DNA of 12,036 nucleotides from an uncultured Bacillaceae bacterium. GTDB lineage: Bacteria; Bacillota; Bacilli; Caldalkalibacillales; Caldalkalibacillaceae. The stretch spans positions 1 through 12,036 of the forward strand of contig CALBTX010000003.1 in assembly GCA_937967685.1 (NCBI GenBank), in the 5' to 3' direction. The notes beneath the pieces are model-generated. The model saw nothing but the letters and a program-made list of their open reading frames with translations. It did not search any database and was not told where the DNA came from. Positions 6,769-12,036 of the stretch are shown one piece after another (position 1 is the first letter of the stretch; every line of letters begins with the position of its first letter). A program made the position numbers and the translations under genes.

Positions 6769-6843
6769 TGGGAAGTAGCCAAGCGGTAAGGCAACGGACT
6801 TTGACTCCGTCATGCGCAGGTTCGAATCCTGCCTTCCCAGCCA
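6769..6843 (+). tRNA. tRNA-Gln (UUG anticodon)
   Basis: A full cloverleaf can be drawn. The acceptor TGGGAAG (6769-6775) pairs with CTTCCCA (6833-6839). The D arm is GCC/GGC (6778-6792). The anticodon stem ACGGA/TCCGT holds loop CTTTGAC with anticodon TTG at 6801-6803. The T arm is GCAGG-TTCGAAT-CCTGC (6816-6832). The discriminator is G and CCA is encoded (6841-6843). The UUG anticodon reads CAA and, by wobble, CAG glutamine codons. It is a single tRNA gene, divergent from comG, so its promoter region overlaps that of comGA. A small hairpin (6845-6861) follows but lacks a T run. Confidence 0.97.
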
Positions 6844-6918
6844 ATCAATGTACTCCATTGACGTCTTGACCTCCTCCAATCATTCATAAAACTGTCGCAA
6901 TGTCATCCTGACCGCCTC

Positions 6919-6947
6919 TTTACACGCCAAATGAACTTTATTATAAT
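6919..6947 (+). promoter_or_regulatory. SigA-type promoter of the DUF2626 gene
   Basis: TTTACA at 6919-6924 is followed after exactly 17 bp by TATAAT at 6942-6947. This is a near-consensus vegetative promoter, with a predicted start near 6954 and a leader of about 26 nt. It implies strong constitutive transcription of the small membrane protein gene. Confidence 0.85.
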
Positions 6948-6979
6948 AGGGTTGGTCAGGGAAAAGGAGGGAACGAACC

Positions 6980-7204
6980 ATGCCTGGAATGTACCGTGCC
7001 ATGGCATTCTGGACAGCTGTCATCGCTTTGTTGGCTTATGCCGGACATATGCCCATCATGGCCTTACTGTTTGTCGCCCAAACGGTATTTTTTCTAGCGC
7101 TCAGCTATATGAACTTATCTGAACGTGGATATATTTATGTTTTTGCCGGTTATCTCAGTCTGTTTTTTGTTGTCTTTACATACTATACGACATTTGTTAT
7201 GTAG
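6980..7204 (+). CDS. yqgY: Small membrane protein of the DUF2626 / YqgY family
   Basis: This is a 74-residue integral membrane protein of unknown function, closely resembling B. subtilis YqgY. The shared features, from memory of that family, are an N-terminal MYR..FWT motif, a central LSYxxLSER segment and a C-terminal FTYYTTF(V/I)M ending. Three membrane segments are predicted, at about 8-22, 25-44 and 51-72. Charged residues are confined to the short loops (SER at 47-49). The start has an ideal AGGAGGG eight bases upstream. It is a single-gene unit with its own SigA promoter and terminator, next to the yqgX-like gene cluster as in Bacillus. No catalytic residues are evident. Confidence 0.9.
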   Translation: MPGMYRAMAFWTAVIALLAYAGHMPIMALLFVAQTVFFLALSYMNLSERGYIYVFAGYLSLFFVVFTYYTTFVM

Positions 7205-7244
7205 ACGTTTTAAAGCCATGCAGAACACCTCTTCCCCAAAAAAG

Positions 7245-7277
7245 AAACCTCTCCGTTTTTGGCGGAAGAGGTTTTTT
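7245..7277 (+). terminator. Bidirectional rho-independent terminator
   Basis: An 8-bp stem, AAACCTCT/AGAGGTTT (7245-7252 with 7267-7274), is extended by CCG/CGG across one bulged A, with a 7-nt loop. On the plus strand it runs into six T (7272-7277), ending the DUF2626 gene. On the minus strand the stem is followed by TTTCTTTTTT. It can therefore also end the methyltransferase transcript arriving from the right. Confidence 0.88.
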
Positions 7278-7293
7278 AATGTCTCGCTATTTG

Positions 7294-7340
7294 CTTTTTA
7301 ACTCCCGTCTTTTTAATTCCCCTCTTTTTTAATATTCCCT
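7294..7340. repeat. Imperfect pyrimidine-rich tandem repeat, three units
   Basis: Three consecutive units of 15-17 bp (7294-7308, 7309-7323 and 7324-7340) follow the pattern C-T5/6-AA-pyrimidines-CCC. They lie in the gap between the terminator and the methyltransferase stop codon. No coding potential is seen. Confidence 0.6.
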
Positions 7341-7346
7341 TTTTAT

Positions 7347-7368
7347 GATGGTCTAGAGATGGTCTAGA
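7347..7368. repeat. Perfect 11-bp tandem duplication
   Basis: GATGGTCTAGA occurs twice head to tail at 7347-7357 and 7358-7368, each containing the palindrome TCTAGA. It lies 20 bp downstream of the methyltransferase stop. Function is unknown; a slippage event is the simplest origin. Confidence 0.9.
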
Positions 7369-7388
7369 AAAAATCCCTTGATCGTCCC

Positions 7389-8510
7389 TTAACGTTTGAG
7401 CAAGGCCGCCACGTCTTCAGGTACACCTTTGCCCAGTGTCAAGACGTGAAACGCCCCGCCCATGCCTTGCGGGGTGATTAACTGCCTGATGGCCCGGTTT
7501 TTCCTGGCTGCAGGGGAAAAAGGATCTCTGCTGTCGGCATTGACTAACAGCTCCAAAATGCCTGCGCGCATCAAAAACTCCGCTTGAGTCAACAAGCCGA
7601 TCCTTTGCCAGCCCTCACCTTCTGCTACAGCGGACAACACGTCAAAATGAACATGGGCGGTCATATCCTTTTCCCCAGGTTGTTCCAACGGACGGTCATC
7701 CGCCCGGTGACGGGAATAACACAGAAGAGAACCCCGGCGGTATTGCGGCAGCATCAGTTCTTCATTCGTGTAGCCGTAATCGACAGTCAGCCACAGCCCC
7801 GCCGCCATCCAGCGGCTGATCTCCCGAAACGCGTCTACTGCAGCCAGAGGCACCTCAAAACGTTGACCATCGACCAATTGAAAACCATAGTGCCGTAAGT
7901 AGCGCAGCATGTGTTCATTGGTCAAAGGAATAAACACTTCGGCAAAGGTTTCCTCGTCCTCGTCCCAAGTGACACCGACCTCGAAAAGCTCCCCTTTCCG
8001 CTGCTCGATAATATGTACGGGGAAAGCATCGAACAGTTCGTTACTGAACAGCATGCCCGTAAATCGTTGTTCATCTTGCCGAACATCCAGCCAGCGAATG
8101 TGTTCACGATGATTTTGCAAATGTTCTTGTTGCTGGGCCCGATGATACGGGCTTTTCTCCACAAGCAAATATTCCGCTTCCCGATATAAGTGTGGGGCAT
8201 GCGCCGCCAGCGCATCAAGAAACTGCTTGGCAAACCGGCCGGTTCCGGCCCCCAGTTCACAAAAACGAAACGGCTTCTGCCATCTTTCAAACACTTCCAC
8301 CGCAAAATGAACCAGCGTTTCGGCAAACACGGGATGTACAGAACTGGACGTATAGTAGTCCCCTTCCTTGCCGATTTTCGGTTGAGGTCTCATATAATAT
8401 CCAAAGCGGGGATGATATAAGCAGGCATCCATAAATTCGTCAAACGTGATGGCGCGATCTTTGCGGCTGAAAATCTTCTCTTTCAAAAAGGACACCAGAT
8501 TTGAGTGCAT
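7389..8510 (-). CDS. MidA/NDUFAF7-family SAM-dependent methyltransferase
   Basis: This is a 373-residue class I methyltransferase of the COG1565 (MidA) group. The SAM-binding motif I is CELGAGTGRF (84-93). The family signatures are all present: GDYYTSSSVHPVF (50-62), SNELFDAFP (156-164), DYGY (244-247), GSLLCYSRH (260-268) and PGEKDMTAHVHFD (278-290). The mitochondrial homologue NDUFAF7 dimethylates an arginine of a complex I subunit; the bacterial substrate is not established. No signal peptide or membrane segment is seen. ATG has GAGGG six bases upstream. It is the third gene of an apparent unit after the PIN-PhoH and metallo-beta-lactamase genes, 76 bp downstream of the latter, and its transcript likely ends at the bidirectional terminator. 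Confidence 0.9.
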   Translation of the reverse strand: MHSNLVSFLKEKIFSRKDRAITFDEFMDACLYHPRFGYYMRPQPKIGKEGDYYTSSSVHPVFAETLVHFAVEVFERWQKPFRFCELGAGTGRFAKQFLDALAAHAPHLYREAEYLLVEKSPYHRAQQQEHLQNHREHIRWLDVRQDEQRFTGMLFSNELFDAFPVHIIEQRKGELFEVGVTWDEDEETFAEVFIPLTNEHMLRYLRHYGFQLVDGQRFEVPLAAVDAFREISRWMAAGLWLTVDYGYTNEELMLPQYRRGSLLCYSRHRADDRPLEQPGEKDMTAHVHFDVLSAVAEGEGWQRIGLLTQAEFLMRAGILELLVNADSRDPFSPAARKNRAIRQLITPQGMGGAFHVLTLGKGVPEDVAALLKR

Positions 8511-8586
8511 CGATTTCCCTCATTCTTTCCTGCATTCATACTCTCATTCTAAAGAACCGGGATAGACATGGTTCCCTCATTTCATG

Positions 8587-9219
8587 CTAAAGACCGGATA
8601 GAAATGGATTGAACTTTTTTTCATCTCCGATCGTCGTTTCTGATCCGTGTCCGGGATAGACGTTCGTTTCGTCTGGCAAAACGAACAATTGTTGACGGAT
8701 GCTCTCAAGCAGGGTGGCGTGGTCGCCTCCGGGCAAGTCCGTGCGACCGATCGATCCGGCAAACAGTGTATCCCCGGCTATGACTGTTCTGTGTTCCGGC
8801 AAATAAAAGGAAACGCTTCCGGGAGAATGTCCGGGGGTATGCCGTACTTCCAAAGTGATGCCCGCCAGGCTCAGTCGTTGCCCATCAGCCAAAGATTCGT
8901 CTCTCGGCTGGCATCGGATCGGGTCCATCATTTCCGACCAGCGAGCGGAACCGTTTTTTTGCGGATCTGTCAGCCAGTCCGCTTCGAGATCATGTACGTA
9001 AACCGGTGCCCCGGTTTTCTTTCTGACGTCTTCCACGCCGCCGATATGGTCAAAATGGGCATGGGTCAACAAAATGGCGACAATATCCAATGTTTCGATA
9101 TGCGCCAGCAACGGTTCCGGGTTCATCCCCGGATCGATCACAATCCCTTGCCCTTGATCATTGGACAAGACGTATGCGTTCGTTTCGATCGGTCCTAAAG
9201 GCTGAGTCCATAAGTTCAT
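8587..9219 (-). CDS. yqgX: Metallo-beta-lactamase fold hydrolase (YqgX-like)
   Basis: This is a 210-residue metallohydrolase of the glyoxalase II-like group, closest to B. subtilis YqgX. The metal ligands are all present: THAHFDH (H53, H55, D57, H58), H131 in HTPGHSPGS, D150 in AGDTLF and H191 in YPGHG. The GRTDLPGG segment (158-165) is typical of the subgroup that includes hydroxyacylglutathione hydrolase-like and persulfide dioxygenase-like proteins. The precise substrate cannot be read from sequence; thioester hydrolysis is a reasonable inference. It is cytoplasmic with no signal peptide. The ATG is preceded by AGAGGTGAT. It starts 29 bp after the PIN-PhoH stop, so the two are very likely cotranscribed. 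Confidence 0.9.
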   Translation of the reverse strand: MNLWTQPLGPIETNAYVLSNDQGQGIVIDPGMNPEPLLAHIETLDIVAILLTHAHFDHIGGVEDVRKKTGAPVYVHDLEADWLTDPQKNGSARWSEMMDPIRCQPRDESLADGQRLSLAGITLEVRHTPGHSPGSVSFYLPEHRTVIAGDTLFAGSIGRTDLPGGDHATLLESIRQQLFVLPDETNVYPGHGSETTIGDEKKFNPFLSGL

Positions 9220-9248
9220 CTTCGATCACCTCTACCAGCATTGTACCG

Positions 9249-10592
9249 CTAAAGAATTTGAGCGGCAAGCTGAGCCAGCGGGGAACGCTCTCCTTTTTCC
9301 AAGCGAATGTGAGCGCCGAGGGGATGATTTTTGAATTTTTCCACAACAAACGTTAATCCGTTGTTCGATTCATCCAAGTAAGGATGATCGATTTGTTCAG
9401 GATCGCCCATGAGCACGATCTTGCTCCCCTCGCCGACCCGGGTGAGGATCGTCTTCACTTCATGTTTGGTCAAATTTTGCGCTTCGTCAATGATAATCAG
9501 CTGATCGGGAATACTTCTGCCTCTAATATAAGTCAGTGCTTCGACCTGAATGCTGCCCAGACCAGCTAAAATACCGTTTAAATCCCCCTGTTGTTTCGAA
9601 TGAAAAAGATATTCCAGATTGTCGAAAATCGGCTGCATCCACGGCTTTAATTTCTCATCTTTCTCACCTGGCAAATAACCGATATCTTTTCCCAAGGGTA
9701 CGATCGGTCTGGCCACCAACATCTTCTGGTATTTCCGATCATCCTCCACTTTTAATAATCCTGCGGCCAGCGACAGCAGCGTTTTTCCCGTGCCCGCTTT
9801 ACCCGTCAGGGTCACCAGAGGAATCTGGTCGTTGAGCAACAGATCGAATGCCATTCTCTGCTGGGCATTGCGTGCCTTCACCCCCCAGACTTGTTCCGCT
9901 TGAACGGACAAAGGCTGCAGGCATTGTCCATCGGCACTCACTTTACCTACGGCGGAAGCAGCGCTTCCCCCGGCGTCTTTCAAAATAAAAAATTGGTGGG
10001 GATACACGGGTACATTCCGGCCCAAGTATGCCCGACAGACGTCCATATGCAAAACGTGTTCCTTGTAAAACCGATCGATGCACTTTTTATCGACGGCGCA
10101 CGTCATATATCCTGGATAACTCTTGGCATATTGGACGACTTGATCGGACAAAAAGTCCTCGGCAGCCAATCCTAAGGCATCCGCTTTCACCCGAACCATC
10201 GCATCTTTGCTGACAAGAATGACGGGGCGGGCTTGCTCAGCCCGGGATTGCTCCTCCTGTAAATTGAGGGCAACGGAAATGATCCGGTTATCATTGGTCT
10301 TCTCTAAAAAAGTGTCCTGCAGTTTTTTAAACGATTTATGGTTGAGTTCCACCCGCAATAGTCCTCCGTTTTCCAACGGAACCCCGCTGTGTAATTTCCC
10401 CTGCCGACGAAAGCGGTCAATCAGTCTTGAAAAATAGCGGGCATTGCGTCCAATTTCATCCATATTTCTTTTTTTAGAATCGATTTCTTCCAAAACAACG
10501 GCGGGTATGATCACTTCATTATCTTCAAACATAAAAATGGCCCGTGGATCTTGCAAAAGAACATTTGTATCCAGGACATACATTTTTTTCAA
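9249..10592 (-). CDS. ylaK: PIN-PhoH domain ATPase (YlaK-like)
   Basis: This is a 447-residue fusion of an N-terminal PIN nuclease domain and a C-terminal PhoH ATPase domain, the layout of B. subtilis YlaK. The PIN acidic residues are visible: D8 in VLDTNVLL, the EE pair in VVLEEID (about 35-36), D101 in NDNRI and D130 in SKDAMVR. The PhoH part carries Walker A GKAGTGKT (264-271) and Walker B IIIDEAQN (366-373), then LMGDPEQID. PIN-PhoH proteins have been linked to RNA unwinding and cleavage in other bacteria; the role here is inferred. I chose the TTG at 10592 because AAGGAGG sits seven bases upstream; an ATG three codons later is possible. The frame stays open 59 codons further up, but that part is unlike the family. 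Confidence 0.9.
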   Translation of the reverse strand: MKKMYVLDTNVLLQDPRAIFMFEDNEVIIPAVVLEEIDSKKRNMDEIGRNARYFSRLIDRFRRQGKLHSGVPLENGGLLRVELNHKSFKKLQDTFLEKTNDNRIISVALNLQEEQSRAEQARPVILVSKDAMVRVKADALGLAAEDFLSDQVVQYAKSYPGYMTCAVDKKCIDRFYKEHVLHMDVCRAYLGRNVPVYPHQFFILKDAGGSAASAVGKVSADGQCLQPLSVQAEQVWGVKARNAQQRMAFDLLLNDQIPLVTLTGKAGTGKTLLSLAAGLLKVEDDRKYQKMLVARPIVPLGKDIGYLPGEKDEKLKPWMQPIFDNLEYLFHSKQQGDLNGILAGLGSIQVEALTYIRGRSIPDQLIIIDEAQNLTKHEVKTILTRVGEGSKIVLMGDPEQIDHPYLDESNNGLTFVVEKFKNHPLGAHIRLEKGERSPLAQLAAQIL

Positions 10593-10762
10593 GATGATGC
10601 CTCCTTCGAAAAAGTCACTCGTACCCCACAAACATTCATTAATGGGTTGCCTGAATATGGAGATCTCTTCTTTTTTTAATGTATGACTCATGGAATGAGG
10701 ATAGACGGGTAAACTATAAACATCGTCAAGGTTTAAAAGGCCCAGAAAGGAGACATTCATTG
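10593..10762. other. Divergent promoter region between ylaK and the spore lipoprotein gene
   Basis: This 170-bp segment must hold promoters for both flanking genes. It includes both ribosome binding sites and a CTCAT/ATGAG hairpin at 10687-10699. TATAAA around 10715 on the plus strand lacks a good -35. CATACATT on the minus strand (10678-10685) matches a sporulation SigE -10, but its -35 is poor. No promoter could be assigned with confidence. Confidence 0.5.
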
Positions 10763-11386
10763 ATGGCAAAACATGTGTGGAGAATCATGGGGTTTATCCT
10801 TTGCATAGTATGGCTGGCCAGCGCTTGTAACGCACAAAACGGAGAAGATCCCGGAACATCCCCCGGGATCGAAGAGCAAGGTCAAGGTCGTGAAGAGCAA
10901 AATGTTAGAAGTTACGGGGAAAAAGATCACCGGGGTGCCCCGCAGACAAAAGTGGAGCGTCATGCCGGTGATGAACAGGAAGTGGCCCAACGGTTAGCCA
11001 ATCTGGCGACCGAAGTGGACGGGGTGAACGATGCAACAGCAGTTGTCGCCGGTCGCTGGGCGGTTGTCGGCATTGACGTTGATCAAGATTTGGATCGCTC
11101 CAGAGTGGGCAGCATTAAATATACCGTGGCCGAATCGCTGCGCTCGGATCCAAGAGGTGCCGATGCCGTCGTGACCGCGGATCCCGATATCATGGAGCGA
11201 TTGAGGGAAATGAACGAAGACATTCGTTCAGGTGAACCCGTCGAAGCGATTATGGATGAATTAGCCGCCATTGTCGGCCGGATCATGCCTCAAGTTCCCC
11301 GAGATATTGAAGAGCCGCAAAGAGATCCGGAAGAACGCACTGACAGGCCGGCACCTGATCTGCAGGAACCAAGCAATGAACGCTGA
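10763..11386 (+). CDS. YhcN/YlaJ family sporulation lipoprotein
   Basis: This 207-residue predicted lipoprotein has a basic start, a hydrophobic core (FILCIVWL) and the lipobox LASAC, giving lipidation at C22. A low-complexity acidic linker (to about 72) leads to a conserved domain at about 75-175. That domain includes VAQRLANLATEVDGVNDATAVVAGRWAVVGIDV and the ADAVVTADPDIMERL stretch, typical of YhcN/YlaJ proteins found in the forespore inner membrane. The C-terminal 35 residues are rich in proline, acidic residues and arginine. AAAGGAG lies ten bases before the ATG and seven before a TTG at 10760, so either start is possible. It is divergent from the ylaK-like gene; ylaJ and ylaK are also neighbours in B. 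subtilis, which supports a YlaJ assignment. Confidence 0.87.
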   Translation: MAKHVWRIMGFILCIVWLASACNAQNGEDPGTSPGIEEQGQGREEQNVRSYGEKDHRGAPQTKVERHAGDEQEVAQRLANLATEVDGVNDATAVVAGRWAVVGIDVDQDLDRSRVGSIKYTVAESLRSDPRGADAVVTADPDIMERLREMNEDIRSGEPVEAIMDELAAIVGRIMPQVPRDIEEPQRDPEERTDRPAPDLQEPSNER

Positions 11387-11394
11387 AAAAATTA

Positions 11395-11419
11395 GAAGAG
11401 GGATGCCACATCCCTCTTC
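11395..11419 (-). terminator. Rho-independent terminator of the NlpC/P60 gene
   Basis: A perfect 10-bp stem (GAAGAGGGAT paired with its complement) encloses a 5-nt loop. On the minus strand the stem is followed by TAATTTTTT, so it serves the cell-wall hydrolase gene, which ends 26 bp before it. On the plus strand it sits 9 bases past the lipoprotein stop but lacks a T run, so termination that way would be weak. Confidence 0.85.
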
Positions 11420-11445
11420 AGTCAAACGCTATGCCCTTGCCTGAC

Positions 11446-12036
11446 TTAAAAACTGCGTGCCCCTAAATAACGCGGTTTCCAATAGGAATTGTTCATGTTG
11501 GAAATGGTTACGCCGCTCGACGTACCGGCATGAATGAACTGGTTGTTCCCCAGATAAAATCCAGCATGGGAAGCGCCTCCGGTTGTATCAAAGAAAACGA
11601 TGTCGCCCACCCGCGGTGTGCTGACCGGACTCCCTGCCCTCCACATGCCTGCCACGGTCCGCGGAACGGACTTCCCATGGTTTTTATACAAATAATAAAT
11701 GAATCCGCTGCAATCAAAGCCGGACGGAGATGTTCCGCCCCATTTGTACGGGGAACCGATCAAACGTTTGGCGTCTTCCAAAATCGCCGCGGTTTTTCCT
11801 GAGCTTGAAGATTGACCTGACGAATTTCCGGCGCTGTTTTTGACCGGGTTGTTATTTAAAGCTTTGAGTGTTTGGGGACCGGCTATCCCATCCACCTGCA
11901 AATTGTGATTGATTTGGAATGTACGTACGGCACTGGTCGTTAACGGGCCGTACTTGCCGTCCACCGTAGAATGATAATAGTTCAACTTTTTCAACTGGGT
12001 TTGCAAATCGGACACAGCTTGTCCCCGGGAACCGGG
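11446..12036 (-). CDS. Cell-wall hydrolase with PG-binding and NlpC/P60 domains (5' partial)
   Basis: The frame stays open to the right window edge, so the N-terminus, presumably with a signal peptide, is missing. A GTG at 12015 is internal, because GSRGQAVSDLQTQLKKL reads straight through it as the start of a peptidoglycan-binding repeat. That domain continues with DGKYGPLTTSAVRTFQ and GIAGPQTLKAL. A Ser/Gly/Asn-rich linker follows, then the NlpC/P60 domain. Its catalytic cysteine lies in FDCSGF (C102 counted from the GTG), with histidines in SHAGFY (H150) and FIHAG (H162). Such proteins are extracellular DL-endopeptidases that cut the D-Glu to diamino acid bond of peptidoglycan stems, acting in cell separation or sporulation. 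Upstream there may be more binding repeats. The gene ends near a strong terminator. Confidence 0.92.
   Translation of the reverse strand, partial: PGSRGQAVSDLQTQLKKLNYYHSTVDGKYGPLTTSAVRTFQINHNLQVDGIAGPQTLKALNNNPVKNSAGNSSGQSSSSGKTAAILEDAKRLIGSPYKWGGTSPSGFDCSGFIYYLYKNHGKSVPRTVAGMWRAGSPVSTPRVGDIVFFDTTGGASHAGFYLGNNQFIHAGTSSGVTISNMNNSYWKPRYLGARSF

Noticed and set aside
6590..6879. Minus-strand open frames across the tRNA-Gln gene, giving peptides with a KAGFEPAHDGVK-like sequence
   Set aside because: They are antisense translations of the tRNA and its flanks, a familiar source of false small proteins. There is no ribosome binding site and the tRNA fold explains the DNA.
10678..10685. CATACATT on the minus strand as a SigE -10 box for the PIN-PhoH gene
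   Set aside because: The -10 matches well, but no acceptable -35 lies 14-15 bp upstream and no sporulation role for the gene is evident.
10593..10769. 59-codon N-terminal extension of the PIN-PhoH protein
   Set aside because: The YlaK family starts just before YVLDTNVLL, and an excellent AAGGAGG sits seven bases before the TTG at 10592. The extension has no family resemblance.
11997..12015. GTG at 12015 as the start of the NlpC/P60 protein
   Set aside because: The codons upstream to the window edge encode GSRGQA, which completes the peptidoglycan-binding repeat, and a complete protein would be expected to have a signal peptide. The gene is cut by the edge.
1..12036. Mobile element, prophage, CRISPR or defence island
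   Set aside because: There are no transposase, integrase, phage or Cas-like proteins, no regularly spaced repeats, and every sizeable gene fits a conserved Bacillales core family.

Overview
This window is core chromosome from a Bacillales Firmicute, probably a Bacillaceae member. The evidence is a complete seven-gene comG competence pseudopilus operon, homologues of Bacillus subtilis YqgY, YqgX, YlaK and YlaJ, a YhcN/YlaJ-type spore lipoprotein, strong AGGAGG-type ribosome binding sites and TTG/GTG starts. Intermediate base composition and gene order suggest a thermophilic or alkaliphilic genus related to Caldalkalibacillus, but that genus-level guess is inference only.

Left part (1-2132, minus strand): a hairpin terminator, a GT4 glycosyltransferase resembling the CotSA group, and shikimate kinase (aroK). 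About 300 bases between aroK and comGG hold no convincing gene, but do contain a 21-bp tandem repeat.

Centre (2133-6760, minus strand): comGA-comGB-comGC-comGD-comGE-comGF-comGG. This is the traffic ATPase, the polytopic membrane platform, the major pseudopilin and four minor pseudopilins needed to take up transforming DNA. Most genes overlap. The exception is a 161-bp gap between comGB and comGC, which holds short direct repeats and a possible 22-codon leader ORF whose stop overlaps the comGC start. Two AAAAN5TTTT-type boxes upstream of comGA suggest ComK control.

Middle right (6769-7277, plus strand): tRNA-Gln(UUG), divergent from comG, then the small membrane protein YqgY (DUF2626) with a near-consensus SigA promoter and a terminator that also works on paper in the opposite direction.

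Right part (7245-10592, minus strand): a likely three-gene transcription unit, PIN-PhoH ATPase (ylaK-like), metallo-beta-lactamase fold hydrolase (yqgX-like) and a MidA/NDUFAF7-type methyltransferase, ending at the bidirectional terminator. Divergent from it is a YhcN/YlaJ spore lipoprotein gene (plus strand). Converging on that is a cell-wall hydrolase (PG-binding plus NlpC/P60, minus strand) cut by the right window edge.

I found no mobile element, CRISPR array, phage gene or defence system. The most notable features are regulatory or architectural details of the comG operon, not a new system.
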